Of a stretch of DNA of 64,000 bases, positions 11,885 through 20,800 are shown one piece after another (positions within the stretch are counted from its first letter, which is position 1; each line of letters starts with the position of its first letter). The stretch lies in contig JAGFJK010000188.1 of the NCBI GenBank assembly GCA_024102795.1, positions 1 to 64,000 of the forward strand, in the 5' to 3' direction. The DNA is from Pirellulaceae bacterium (GTDB lineage: Bacteria > Planctomycetota > Planctomycetia > Pirellulales > Pirellulaceae). The position numbers and the translations under genes are program-made. The notes below the pieces were generated by a model that worked only from the letters and a program-made list of their open reading frames with translations, searched no databases and was not told where the DNA came from.

Positions 11885-12032
11885 GTTTTCAGCTCCACTG
11901 CACTTCGAGTAGGACATGTCGAGAAGGATCGAGTAGGAAACGCTGAGCGGGTCCGCGCCAGCCCCACTTTAATTCATTGGCTGCCGCTTTAGAATAGTCC
12001 CACCACCCGCTTGAACTCTCAGGATTTTCCGG

Positions 12033-13400
12033 ATGAAGGGCCCGGTACAACTGCGCCGTGACGCCGTGGCGATCTGGAAGGCCGGCGTGGACGCCGTTGG
12101 TTCCCACCAGCTTGTCCAGAACGTGTTCTCCCGCGCTGGCGACCGGTTGACGGTGTGTGGCGAACAGTTTTCGTTGCGGGATCTTCGCCGCATCGCGGTC
12201 GTGGGGGCGGGCAAGGCCGGAGCCGGGATGGCCGAGGCGGTGGAGCGGGTGCTGGGGCCCGATCTGGTGGCGGACAAGGTGCGGGGCTGGGTCAATGTTC
12301 CGGCCGACTGCGTACGCAACCTGCAACGGATCCACTTGCACGCCGCGCGGCCAGCCGGACTGAATGAGCCGACGGCCGAAGGCGTTGAGGGCACAAGCCG
12401 GATCCTGGATCTGGTGGCGGAGCTGGAGCCGGACGACCTGTGCCTGGTCCTGATTTCTGGTGGCGGCAGTGCCTTGCTGCCGGCGCCGCTGCCCCCGATC
12501 ACGCTGGCCGACAAGCAAGCCGTCACGCGGTTCCTGATGCGGTCCGGCGCCTCGATCCGCCAGTTGAACGCCGTCCGCAAACGGTTGTCACGCATCAAGG
12601 GCGGAGGCTTGGCGCGGGCCTCGCGCGCCGGCCGAACCATCGCCCTGATCATTTCCGACATCGTGGGTGACCCACTGGACATGATCGCTTCGGGCCCCAC
12701 GTACCCCGACGCCACGACGGACGCCGACGCGCTGGAGGTGCTGAGGCAGTTCGAAGCGGCGCCGCCCCAGGTGCCAGCGCGAGTGCTGGAGTTTCTGGAG
12801 GCGGCGGCAACGCGGCATCTCCCGCCCGAGCCGTTCCCGCACCGCGTTTCGAACCACGTAATCGGCAACAACCGCACGGCCTTGGCAGCCGCCGCCCGAA
12901 ACGCGCAGGCCCTGGGTTACCACGTGATCCTGCTGGGGTCCGACCATCAGGGCGAGGTCAACGACGAAGGTCGCCGACTGGCACTCCGCTGCCGGGCGTT
13001 GCGGGACGGAGTCGAGCGGGGGCAGTTGTTTCCGGTCTGCCTGCTGAGCGGCGGAGAGCCGACGGTGCGTCTGGCCGTCACCGATCAGCCTCGCCAGGGA
13101 GGGCGGAATCAGCAGTTGGTGCTGGCCGGACTCGACGCCTTGTGGGATCATGGCATGCGGCGGATCATGCTGCTGTCGGGCGGCACCGACGGCGAAGACG
13201 GTCCGACCAACGCGGCGGGAGCCTGGGCCGACGCCGACCTGCTGGATCGGGCGCGCGAGCGGCGACTGGAACCGCTCCCCTACCTGGAGATCAACAACTC
13301 GTACGCTTACTTCGAGCAACTGGACGGTCTGCTGGTGACCGGTCCCACGCACACCAATGTGATGGATCTGCGTGTGGCCCTGGTGGACTCGGCCAGCTAA
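12033..13400 (+). CDS. glycerate 2-kinase, MOFRL (DUF4147) family
   Basis: Predicted to phosphorylate D-glycerate to 2-phosphoglycerate with ATP, in the cytoplasm. It has 455 residues, typical of the family. The N-terminal DUF4147 domain shows VGAGKAGAGMAEAVE near residues 56-70 and a Gly-rich GGGSALLPAP loop followed by NAVRKRLSRIKGGGLA. The C-terminal MOFRL domain has GGEPTVRL, GGRNQQLVLAG and GGTDGEDGPTNAAGA, all conserved family signatures. A weak -10-like TAGAAT at 11990-11995 precedes the gene. An IlvD/Edd-family dehydratase begins 47 bases downstream on the same strand, so the two are probably co-transcribed. This class of glycerate kinase serves non-phosphorylative sugar-acid pathways or glyoxylate/serine routes. 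Confidence 0.92.
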   Translation: MKGPVQLRRDAVAIWKAGVDAVGSHQLVQNVFSRAGDRLTVCGEQFSLRDLRRIAVVGAGKAGAGMAEAVERVLGPDLVADKVRGWVNVPADCVRNLQRIHLHAARPAGLNEPTAEGVEGTSRILDLVAELEPDDLCLVLISGGGSALLPAPLPPITLADKQAVTRFLMRSGASIRQLNAVRKRLSRIKGGGLARASRAGRTIALIISDIVGDPLDMIASGPTYPDATTDADALEVLRQFEAAPPQVPARVLEFLEAAATRHLPPEPFPHRVSNHVIGNNRTALAAAARNAQALGYHVILLGSDHQGEVNDEGRRLALRCRALRDGVERGQLFPVCLLSGGEPTVRLAVTDQPRQGGRNQQLVLAGLDALWDHGMRRIMLLSGGTDGEDGPTNAAGAWADADLLDRARERRLEPLPYLEINNSYAYFEQLDGLLVTGPTHTNVMDLRVALVDSAS

Positions 13401-13447
13401 AGGCAGCTCAAGTTGGCTGTAGGGACACTCACGATGAGGAACAACGG

Positions 13448-15133
13448 ATGGCCGGGCCCCTGAACTGGAACAGCAGGCAACTGACGCACGGCTGGCAGCG
13501 CGGCGTGACTGCGTTCTACTACGCCCTGGGAATGACCGACGAGGACTTCGACAAGCCGCAAGTGGGCATCGGCGTGCCGTTGCTGGATGGCAACCCCTGC
13601 AACGTGCACGCCTACGAACTGGCGCGTGAGATCGCCGCGGGCTGCCGGGCAGCCGGGCTGATTGGTTTCCCGTTCGGCGTGCCGGCGGTCAGCGATAACA
13701 TCACCCAGGGCCAGGAAGGCGGCAACGCCAGCCTGCCCTCGCGGAACATGATTGCCAACGCGGCCGAATGCGTGGTCAGCGGCCACTGCTACGACGCCTT
13801 GGTGGGACTGCACAATTGCGACAAGAACGGTCCGGGCTTCGCCATGGCCCTGGCCCGGATGAATTACCCGGGACTGATCGTCAGCGGCGGCAGCATCCTG
13901 CCTGGCTGCCACGCCGGCCGGGACATCACGATCCTGGACGTATACGACTCGCAAGCGGCGGCGGCCGTCGGCGCACTGCCGGCCGCGGAGGCCGAGGCGA
14001 TTCTGCGGCACGCCTGCCCGGGACCGGGAGGCTGCGGGATCGCCGCCTCGTTCAACACCTGGGGCATCACCTTGGAAGCGATCGGCCTGATGCCGCCCCA
14101 AAGCAGCTCGGTTCCCGCGGTCGATCCAGGCAAGCGCCAGGAGTGCCAGGCGGTGGCTGGCCTGATCCGCCAACTGCTGGCCGAGGATCTGCGGCCGCGC
14201 GACATCCTTACACCTCGGGCCTTCGAGAATGCCGCGGCGACGATTGCCGCCATCGGCGGTTCGACCAACGGCGTGCTGCATCTGCTGGCCTTGGCCCGCG
14301 AGGCGGGCGTCGCTTTCGGCTTGCGGCAGATCCAGGCCATCTTCCGGCGGACGCCCGTGCTGTGCAGCTTTGCCCCGCGCGGAACCAAGACGATGGTCGA
14401 TCTGCACAAACTGGGAGGGACTTCGCTGCTGCTGCGGCATTTGATTGCCGCGGGTGTCATCGACGGTGGCTGCCTGACGGTGACTGGCCGGACGCTGGCC
14501 GAGAACACACGCGATGCGGGACCGCTGCCGCCGGGACAGGAACTGATCGCCCCGGCCAACGCGCCCTACAAGCCGTTCGCCGACGTGCAAATCTGCTTCG
14601 GCAATCTGGCTCCGGACGGGATCGTGTTCAAGGTCTCCAGCCTGCACCAGCCCCGGTTCCACGGCCAGGCGGTCTGTTTCCACGATGCGCGTGACGTGGC
14701 GACAGCGGTCGAGGCCCGCCGCATCCGGCCCGGCAGCGTGATCGTCTTGCGGTACCTCGGCCCCGTCGCCTCCGGCATGCCCGAAGTGCTGGTCGCCTCG
14801 GCCGCCCTGGCCGTGCCCGAGCTGGACGGCAAGGTGGCTTTGATCTCCGACACCCGCGTGTCAGGCGTGTCGCACGGAGCGATTGGCGTGCACTGCGCTC
14901 CCGAAGCGGCGGTGGGAGGCCCCATCGCCCTGGTGGAAGATGGAGACGCGATCTCCTTCGATCTGCTGGCGGGCGAAATCACCCTGCACGTGGATGACGA
15001 CGAGCTTGCCCGGCGCCGCGCCCGCTGGCAGCCGCCGTCCCTGCCAACGCAACGCGGATACCTGGCCGATTTCTCGGCCACGGTCGCCCAGGCCGATCAA
15101 GGCTGCGTCAGCAAGTATCTTGAAGTTCATTGA
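13448..15133 (+). CDS. IlvD/Edd-family dehydratase (dihydroxy-acid or sugar-acid dehydratase)
   Basis: A 561-residue iron-sulfur dehydratase. The ATG at 13448 follows a GAGGA-type Shine-Dalgarno; the longer frame to 13142 overlaps the kinase gene and is not used. Three cysteines expected to bind the cluster are present, in NPCNVH, HNCDKNGPG and GPGGCG; the Lys in CDKN is the usual carbamylated metal-binding residue. AIGGSTNGVLHLLALA, FGNLAPDG and PEAAVGGPIALVEDGD are also conserved. Two blocks differ from standard IlvD: the usual DGRFSG is TRVSG in a SDTRVSGVSHG context, and the usual GH before the PEA block is VH. The family also includes gluconate, arabinonate and xylonate dehydratases, so the substrate is open; adjacency to glycerate 2-kinase favours a sugar acid or an atypical dihydroxy acid. 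Confidence 0.88.
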   Translation: MAGPLNWNSRQLTHGWQRGVTAFYYALGMTDEDFDKPQVGIGVPLLDGNPCNVHAYELAREIAAGCRAAGLIGFPFGVPAVSDNITQGQEGGNASLPSRNMIANAAECVVSGHCYDALVGLHNCDKNGPGFAMALARMNYPGLIVSGGSILPGCHAGRDITILDVYDSQAAAAVGALPAAEAEAILRHACPGPGGCGIAASFNTWGITLEAIGLMPPQSSSVPAVDPGKRQECQAVAGLIRQLLAEDLRPRDILTPRAFENAAATIAAIGGSTNGVLHLLALAREAGVAFGLRQIQAIFRRTPVLCSFAPRGTKTMVDLHKLGGTSLLLRHLIAAGVIDGGCLTVTGRTLAENTRDAGPLPPGQELIAPANAPYKPFADVQICFGNLAPDGIVFKVSSLHQPRFHGQAVCFHDARDVATAVEARRIRPGSVIVLRYLGPVASGMPEVLVASAALAVPELDGKVALISDTRVSGVSHGAIGVHCAPEAAVGGPIALVEDGDAISFDLLAGEITLHVDDDELARRRARWQPPSLPTQRGYLADFSATVAQADQGCVSKYLEVH

Positions 15134-15175
15134 ACCGGAAGCACTGAACACGCAACTCCACACAGGAAGACTGCC

Positions 15176-16060
15176 ATGTCCAGCCCGCACCAGCGACCTC
15201 GCCGCCGCTTCGACAATCCGCTGGCCGTCATCGGTTACATCCTGGGAATCGTCGGTACCGGCGCGCTGATCGCCACGCTGCTGATCCTGTTTCAGTTCGA
15301 CACACGGCAGCAGCAGCGCGATACGCAAGTCAGCGAGCTCCAGGGAAAGCTTGCCTCGGTGCAAACCGAACTGGGCCAGCAGAAACAGGACTACGCGCTG
15401 CTCTCCGACCGCTTCGCTGAGATTTCGACCGGCAACGTCTCCGACCCAAACGCCGGGACGCACCAGTTGGCCAGTTCGCCGGGCGGCCAGGTTGAGGACG
15501 GCCAGGTTGAGGACGGCCAGTCGCTCGCCGCGGTGCACCAGGAGTTGCAGTCCAGTCAGGCTCGCCTGGCCGATCTGGAGGCTCGTACGCGCAACTTCGA
15601 GCAACTGGAAACACAGGCCCGGCAGGTCGCCCAGCAGGTGGCCGAGCTGCGCCAGCAGTTGGCGACCGTCGAGCAGGCAGGCGAGAACTATGCGAAACTG
15701 ACCGCGGATTTCGCCGCCCAGTCCAAGCAGTTGCTGGCCACCAACGAGGAGTTGCGGTTGCTCAAGCAGCAGATCAGCGAGCGTCGCTCGACGCCCAGCG
15801 TATCGCGATCGAACACCACCATCAGCCCGCCCGGCCAGGTGACGGTGACTCGCGTGCCAGCCACGGTCCGCACCACCGCGTTGCCGCCGCTCACCAGCTT
15901 TCCTCCCGCGGAAGGCACCGTCGTGCGGCGTTACGTCACGCCCTCCAGCAGCTCGTCCTGGTATCCGTCGTCGTATTCCGCCGGCAGTGCGGATGCTGGC
16001 TACCGGACCTACTCGAACGTGACGCCCTACCCATCGAGCGGCTCCTACTACTGGCCATGA
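15176..16060 (+). CDS. membrane-anchored coiled-coil protein
   Basis: A 294-residue protein of unknown function, starting at ATG 15176 after an AGGAAGA Shine-Dalgarno. A basic N-terminus (RPRRRF) precedes one transmembrane helix (VIGYILGIVGTGALIATLLILF, about residues 18-39). Residues about 42-205 are a long periplasmic or extracytoplasmic coiled coil rich in Gln and Leu, interrupted by a short GQVED tandem repeat. The tail is Ser/Tyr/Pro-rich (SSSSSWYPSSYS...YYWP). It follows the dehydratase gene by 42 bases and may be in the same transcript, though nothing links it to that pathway. Confidence 0.75.
   Translation: MSSPHQRPRRRFDNPLAVIGYILGIVGTGALIATLLILFQFDTRQQQRDTQVSELQGKLASVQTELGQQKQDYALLSDRFAEISTGNVSDPNAGTHQLASSPGGQVEDGQVEDGQSLAAVHQELQSSQARLADLEARTRNFEQLETQARQVAQQVAELRQQLATVEQAGENYAKLTADFAAQSKQLLATNEELRLLKQQISERRSTPSVSRSNTTISPPGQVTVTRVPATVRTTALPPLTSFPPAEGTVVRRYVTPSSSSSWYPSSYSAGSADAGYRTYSNVTPYPSSGSYYWP
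15486..15520 (+). repeat. 15-base perfect tandem repeat, about 2.3 copies
   Basis: The unit GCCAGGTTGAGGACG occurs at 15486-15500 and 15501-15515, then breaks off after GCCAG. It is in frame and encodes GQVED twice within the coiled-coil protein. It looks like a recent slippage duplication. Confidence 0.85.
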
Positions 16061-16094
16061 GTCGTATCCGCCGCTGAACTGCCGGACAACTCGG

Positions 16095-16835
16095 TCACGC
16101 GATCCGCAACAGGCGGCAGGTTTCCTCGTAGCCGGGTTCCAGCGGCAGCAGCACGCAGAGATCTTCCTTGAGCCAGATCGGCAGCGTGGGAAGCGTTTGC
16201 CCCACATTCATGGGATAGAACCATAATTCCAACAGCGAGCGTTTTGGGGGCTGCTTCCGGGCTCGCATCGTCACGGTGTAAAGGGACGGCGGGTTGGGAC
16301 CGAGTCGCGGGTCCTGTTCTCCGATCAGTTCCAGGACATCCGCGTACAAATTGGATTGCCGGACCGTCACCAAATCCACGATGGACACACAGACTTCCTG
16401 CTGCAGCAGCGCCGCCACTTTGGCCGCGAATGTCCGCCGGCTGGCCGGCCGATCCTTGTTCGAGGGGCTGACAATCTCGATGGCCGCCACCAGACGACGA
16501 CCATATTCGATGTCGTACACCCGCACTTCGTACTCATCCTGATCCGCCAGATCGGTTTCCAGCACCAGCGTCGGCTCCGGTGTCACCTCGGTCGCCGTGG
16601 CCACCGCCGGTCCCGCGCCGCGAGCACCGCGGGGCTCCAGTGACGGCTCGCCCTCTTCGAAGGCCGAGATATCGATCTCGAACATCCGGCCCAAGTGGAC
16701 GTTCGGCGCCGCGGCGTACCCTTCGGGCAGCATGTCATAGAGCTGGCGCACAATCATCATGGGCCAGCCTCCGTGCAATTCGTCCCACGAGTGCCTATCG
16801 TTAACGGGCGATCGGAAATGGTCGCGCAGGGGCAT
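16095..16835 (-). CDS. DUF4058-family protein
   Basis: A 246-residue cytoplasmic protein of the DUF4058 family, common in planctomycetes and cyanobacteria and of unknown function. The start is the ATG at 16835, seven bases after GGAGG, and begins MPLRDHFRSP, the usual family opening, followed by HSWDELHGGWPMMIV. A central YDIEYGRRLVAAIEIVSPSNKD segment with E and K residues resembles a PD-(D/E)XK nuclease core strand (EIVSPSNK), an inference shared with other DUF4058-like and Uma2-like proteins and not proof of activity. A second block (VDLVTVRQSNLYADV) follows. It may be co-transcribed with the downstream-oriented neighbours only weakly; the gene before it on this strand starts at 17823. Confidence 0.85.
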   Translation of the reverse strand: MPLRDHFRSPVNDRHSWDELHGGWPMMIVRQLYDMLPEGYAAAPNVHLGRMFEIDISAFEEGEPSLEPRGARGAGPAVATATEVTPEPTLVLETDLADQDEYEVRVYDIEYGRRLVAAIEIVSPSNKDRPASRRTFAAKVAALLQQEVCVSIVDLVTVRQSNLYADVLELIGEQDPRLGPNPPSLYTVTMRARKQPPKRSLLELWFYPMNVGQTLPTLPIWLKEDLCVLLPLEPGYEETCRLLRIA

Positions 16836-16908
16836 CGGAATTCCTCCAGGCCCCATTCTACCTTGCCCTGAGCAAGCTCACGAGATCGCACCGCGTTGTC
16901 GTCCCAGC

Positions 16909-17823
16909 TCACGCCAGGAAATTGCGCAGATAGCGGGCACTCTGCCGCAGCGAGGCGTGCCGTCTTTCCAGCGAACCTTCGTAGGCCCGATCCTCGACTT
17001 CCACGCACACCGGACCGCCGTAGCCAACGTCGCTCAGCAGCGAACAGAAGCGGCCCCAATTCACCTCGCCCAGCCCCGGCAGCTTCGGCGTGTGATACTC
17101 CAGCGGGGTCGCCAGAATCCCCACGTCATTCAGCCGCCGGCGGTCGATCCGCACATCCTTCGCATGCACGTGGAACAACCGGTCGGCGAACTCGTGCAGC
17201 GGCTCCAGGTAATCGATCTGCTGCCAGACCAGGTGCGACGGATCGTAGTTCAGTCCGAAGTTGGGGCTGGGAATATCGGCGAACATTCGCCGCCAGATGG
17301 CCGGCGACACGGCCAGGTTCTTGCCGCCGGGCCATTCGTCGCGGCTGAACGACATCGGGCAGTTCTCGATGCCGATCCGCACGCCATGCTCCTCGGCGCA
17401 GGCCACCAGCGGCCGCCAGACCTCCAGGAAGCGCGGCCAGTTTTCGTCAACCGTCCGCTTCCAATCGCGGCCCACGAACGAATTCATCTGGCGAACACCC
17501 AGCACCGCGGCCGCCCGAATCACCTGGCGGATGTGGGCGATGCAGGTTTCCGCCTCCTCCCGGTCCGGCGACAGCGGGTTGGGATAGTAGCCCAGGCCGC
17601 TGATTTCCACTCCGGTCTCCGCCACCAGTTGCCGCACCCGATCGGCCGCCCGCTCGTCGAAGTCGTGGACATCGATATGCGTGACGCCCGCGTACCGGCG
17701 TTCGGCTCGGCCCACCGGCCAGCACATCACTTCCACGCAGGCATAGCCGGCCGAGGCCGCGAAGCGCAGCACTTCCTCCAGCGACTGGTCCGGCAGTATC
17801 GCGCTGACAAAACCCAGCTTCAC
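16909..17823 (-). CDS. sugar phosphate isomerase/epimerase-like TIM-barrel protein
   Basis: A 304-residue AP-endonuclease-2/xylose-isomerase-like TIM barrel. The GTG at 17823 begins [19 protein letters not shown], the usual first strand, and is preceded by GAGG at six bases; longer frames run back into the giant gene. Candidate metal ligands are in the expected strands: Glu in GIENCPM, Asp/His in NYDPSHLVW, His in HVHAKD and Glu in VEVED. These enzymes isomerise or epimerise sugars or inositols, or act as dehydratases, and the substrate cannot be read from sequence. The start lies 20 bases after the giant gene's stop, so both may share a transcript. Confidence 0.9.
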   Translation of the reverse strand: MKLGFVSAILPDQSLEEVLRFAASAGYACVEVMCWPVGRAERRYAGVTHIDVHDFDERAADRVRQLVAETGVEISGLGYYPNPLSPDREEAETCIAHIRQVIRAAAVLGVRQMNSFVGRDWKRTVDENWPRFLEVWRPLVACAEEHGVRIGIENCPMSFSRDEWPGGKNLAVSPAIWRRMFADIPSPNFGLNYDPSHLVWQQIDYLEPLHEFADRLFHVHAKDVRIDRRRLNDVGILATPLEYHTPKLPGLGEVNWGRFCSLLSDVGYGGPVCVEVEDRAYEGSLERRHASLRQSARYLRNFLA

Positions 17824-17842
17824 CGCACACCTCGTTGTCCGC

Positions 17843-20800
17843 CTACAGGTCGCCGAACAGCAGGTCGTCCTCGGTGGCCGACCGCTGCCCAACCAGATCG
17901 TCAATCAGCGAGTCCAGGGCATCATCCCACAAGGCGTCTTCGAGTTCCAGCGCGGCCAGCGCGGACTGGCGGGCACGCTGACGCTGTTCGACCGACGGAT
18001 CGACCACGCCCACCCCAGTCACCTCCAACTGCCGGCGCGGGCCGGCCTGGTCTGCCAGCAGCTCGTTGCTCAGCCCGCCGCCGTCCGCGACTCGGCTGAA
18101 CAGTCCGGCATCCAGCGAGCCGCCCAGCAGCCAGGGCTGAACCAGCCAATCGGTCCCGCCGCTGCTGGCCGGATCGGCGGCTTCCCCTTCGCCGCCCACC
18201 TGGCCATTCAGGAAGTTGATGATCGGCAGGGCGTCGTTGGGGGCGAGGATGTTGTCGCCGGTCACGTCGTAGAACGGCGGCGGCTCAAACTGCGGCGTGG
18301 GAATCGGCAGCGGACCCGCGCCGTTGGCGTTGATGTAGTTGAAGATGATCAGCACGTCGCGCGGCGAGACGACACCTTCCGGCCAGACATCAAGGCGGTT
18401 TTCGGGATTCTGCCACGGGATGACCGTCCGCACGGTCACCGTGGCCTGGTTCGACGTCGCGTTCAGGTTGTCGCGGACCGTGTACCTGAAGGTGTCAAAG
18501 CCCGTGAAATTGTCGCTGGGCGAGTACCTGATCGAACCGTCCGGATTGATGCTCACCGTGCCGTTCGAGGGCCCCTGGCCGGGCACGATCGCCAGCGTGC
18601 CAGGGATGATCGTGCCGTCCACGTCAAAGTCGTTGGCCAGCACCGGGATATCAATGTCTCCGTTGCGGAACACCTGCACCAGATCGTCCACGGCCGTGGG
18701 CGCGTCGTTGACGCCGGTGACCGTGACCGTGACGGTCGCCTCGTTGCTGTCGACATTGTGGCGGTCCGTGGCGATGTAGGTGAAGGTCACTTGCCGGGTC
18801 TGGCCCTGGGCCAGATCCTGGAAGTCGTCCGACGGATCGAAGGTAAAGGTGCCGTCGTCGTTGTTCCCCACCAGGCCTTCGCTGGGCAGGTTCGTGATCG
18901 TGTACTGCAACGTGGCGGGGCTGTCGTCGCTGTCGGCATCGTTCGCGTTGAAATTGCCGAACACGACCGGGCCGTCCTCGACGGCGCTGATGGCGACGTT
19001 CTGGGCCACGGGCGCGTCGTTGCGCCCCTCGACGATGATCGTCACCGTGCGGATGTTGCTTTCCGCCAGGTGCCGGTCGGTGGCCTTGAAGGTAAAGTCC
19101 ACGGTGCGCGATTGGCCGAACGTCAGATCCTGGAAGTCGGCTCCCGGATTGAAGGTAAAGGTGCCGTCGCTGTTGCGGATCAACGTCCCCTCGCCCGGCA
19201 GCAACCCGCTGATGATCGTGTACTGCAGGGTCGCCGTGCTGTCGTCGCTATCGGCGTCGTCCGCGGGGAAAGCCCGCCGCAGCGTGTCGTTCTCGGTGAT
19301 CGTCACCGTCAGGTTACTGGCCACGGGCGTGTCGTTGATCCCGGTGACGTTGACGGTCACGGTGGCCACGTTGCTGGTGGCGCCATGGCGATCGGTGGCC
19401 TGGTAGGTGAAGTCGACGCTGGTCACCTGGCCCTCGGCCAGTTGCTGGAAGTCGCCTCCCGGGTTGAAGGTGAAGCTGCCGTCGTTGTTGTTCGTGACGC
19501 TGCCTTCCCCGGTGGGAGCCAGGTTGTCCACGATCGTGTACAGCAGCGTGGTCCGGTCGTCGTCCAGATCGACGTCGTCGCCGTCGAACTGCCCACCGAC
19601 CAGGCCGCCATCCTCGAACGCATTGCGCGTGACGTTGCGGGCAATCGGCGGATCGTTGACCCCGATCACGGTAATCGTCACCGTCGCCAGGTCGCTGTCC
19701 TCGCCGTGCGAGTCGGTGACGCGATAAGTGAACGTCACGTTGCGGCTCTGCCCGACTCCCAGGTCCTGGAAGTTATTCAGCGTATTGAACGTGAACGTGC
19801 CGTCGCCGTTGTTGGTCAGTCCGGGCAGCGTGTCGACGATCGTATAGACCAGTGTGGCGGGATTGTCGTCGCTGTCGACGTCGTCCGCGTCGAACGGCTG
19901 GCTGGCGATCGAGTCACCGTCGGTCACGCTGACCATCAGCGGGTTGGCGACCGGCCGATCGTTGCGTCCGGCGACGGTCACGGTGACGGTGGCGGTCGAG
20001 CTGCCGCTGATGTTGTCGGTGATCGTGTAGGTGAACGTATCCATGGCCGTATCGTTCACGGCCAGCGCCTGCAGAACCGGGGAGGTTCGCGGGTCGTAGT
20101 CGAAGCTGCCGCCGGGGCTGACGACCACCGTCGCTCCCAGCGTGCTGGGGTTCTGGAAGCCGTTGACTTCGAAGGGGTCGCCGTCGGGATCGTCGTCGTT
20201 GGTCAGCACGTTGTCCCGCAGCAGCGTGTCCTCGTCGACCGCGAACATGTCGTCGCGGGCGGTGGGCGGGCTGCCGGGCAGGATATCGATCACGTAATCC
20301 TCGACCTCGCCGTCGGCGAACAGGCCGGTGGGCGTCAGGCCGCCAGTGCTGCTGTACCGGAAGCGGGCCAGGGTCAGGCCGACGACGGACGTTGCGGGCG
20401 GCGTCTGGATGGTGAATTCGTTGCGGCCAGCGGCCAGTTGCTGGCTGGCGAACACCTGCTCGCCGGCATCGTTGAAATCGCCGTCGCGATTGAAGTCGAC
20501 CCAGCCGTCGACCAGGCCCAGCGGCTTGCCGAACGTGGCCACGGTCAGCCGGTTGCGGTCGAACTGCAAGGCTTCCAGCGCGATGGCGTTGGAGACCGTC
20601 GTGAACTGCTGCTGCGGGGTCAGCGAATTCAGCGCGACCGGATCGAGACCCAGTTCCAGCAGGGCCGCCAGGGCGGGGCCGGAGCCGCCGGCTGCCAGGG
20701 CGATGTTCTGGGACAGTCCGGCGATCGTGGCGTCGTCCGCGGTGGCCGTGAACTCGACCCGCGTCTGGACAAACGCATTGAACGGGTCCAGGAAGCGCAC

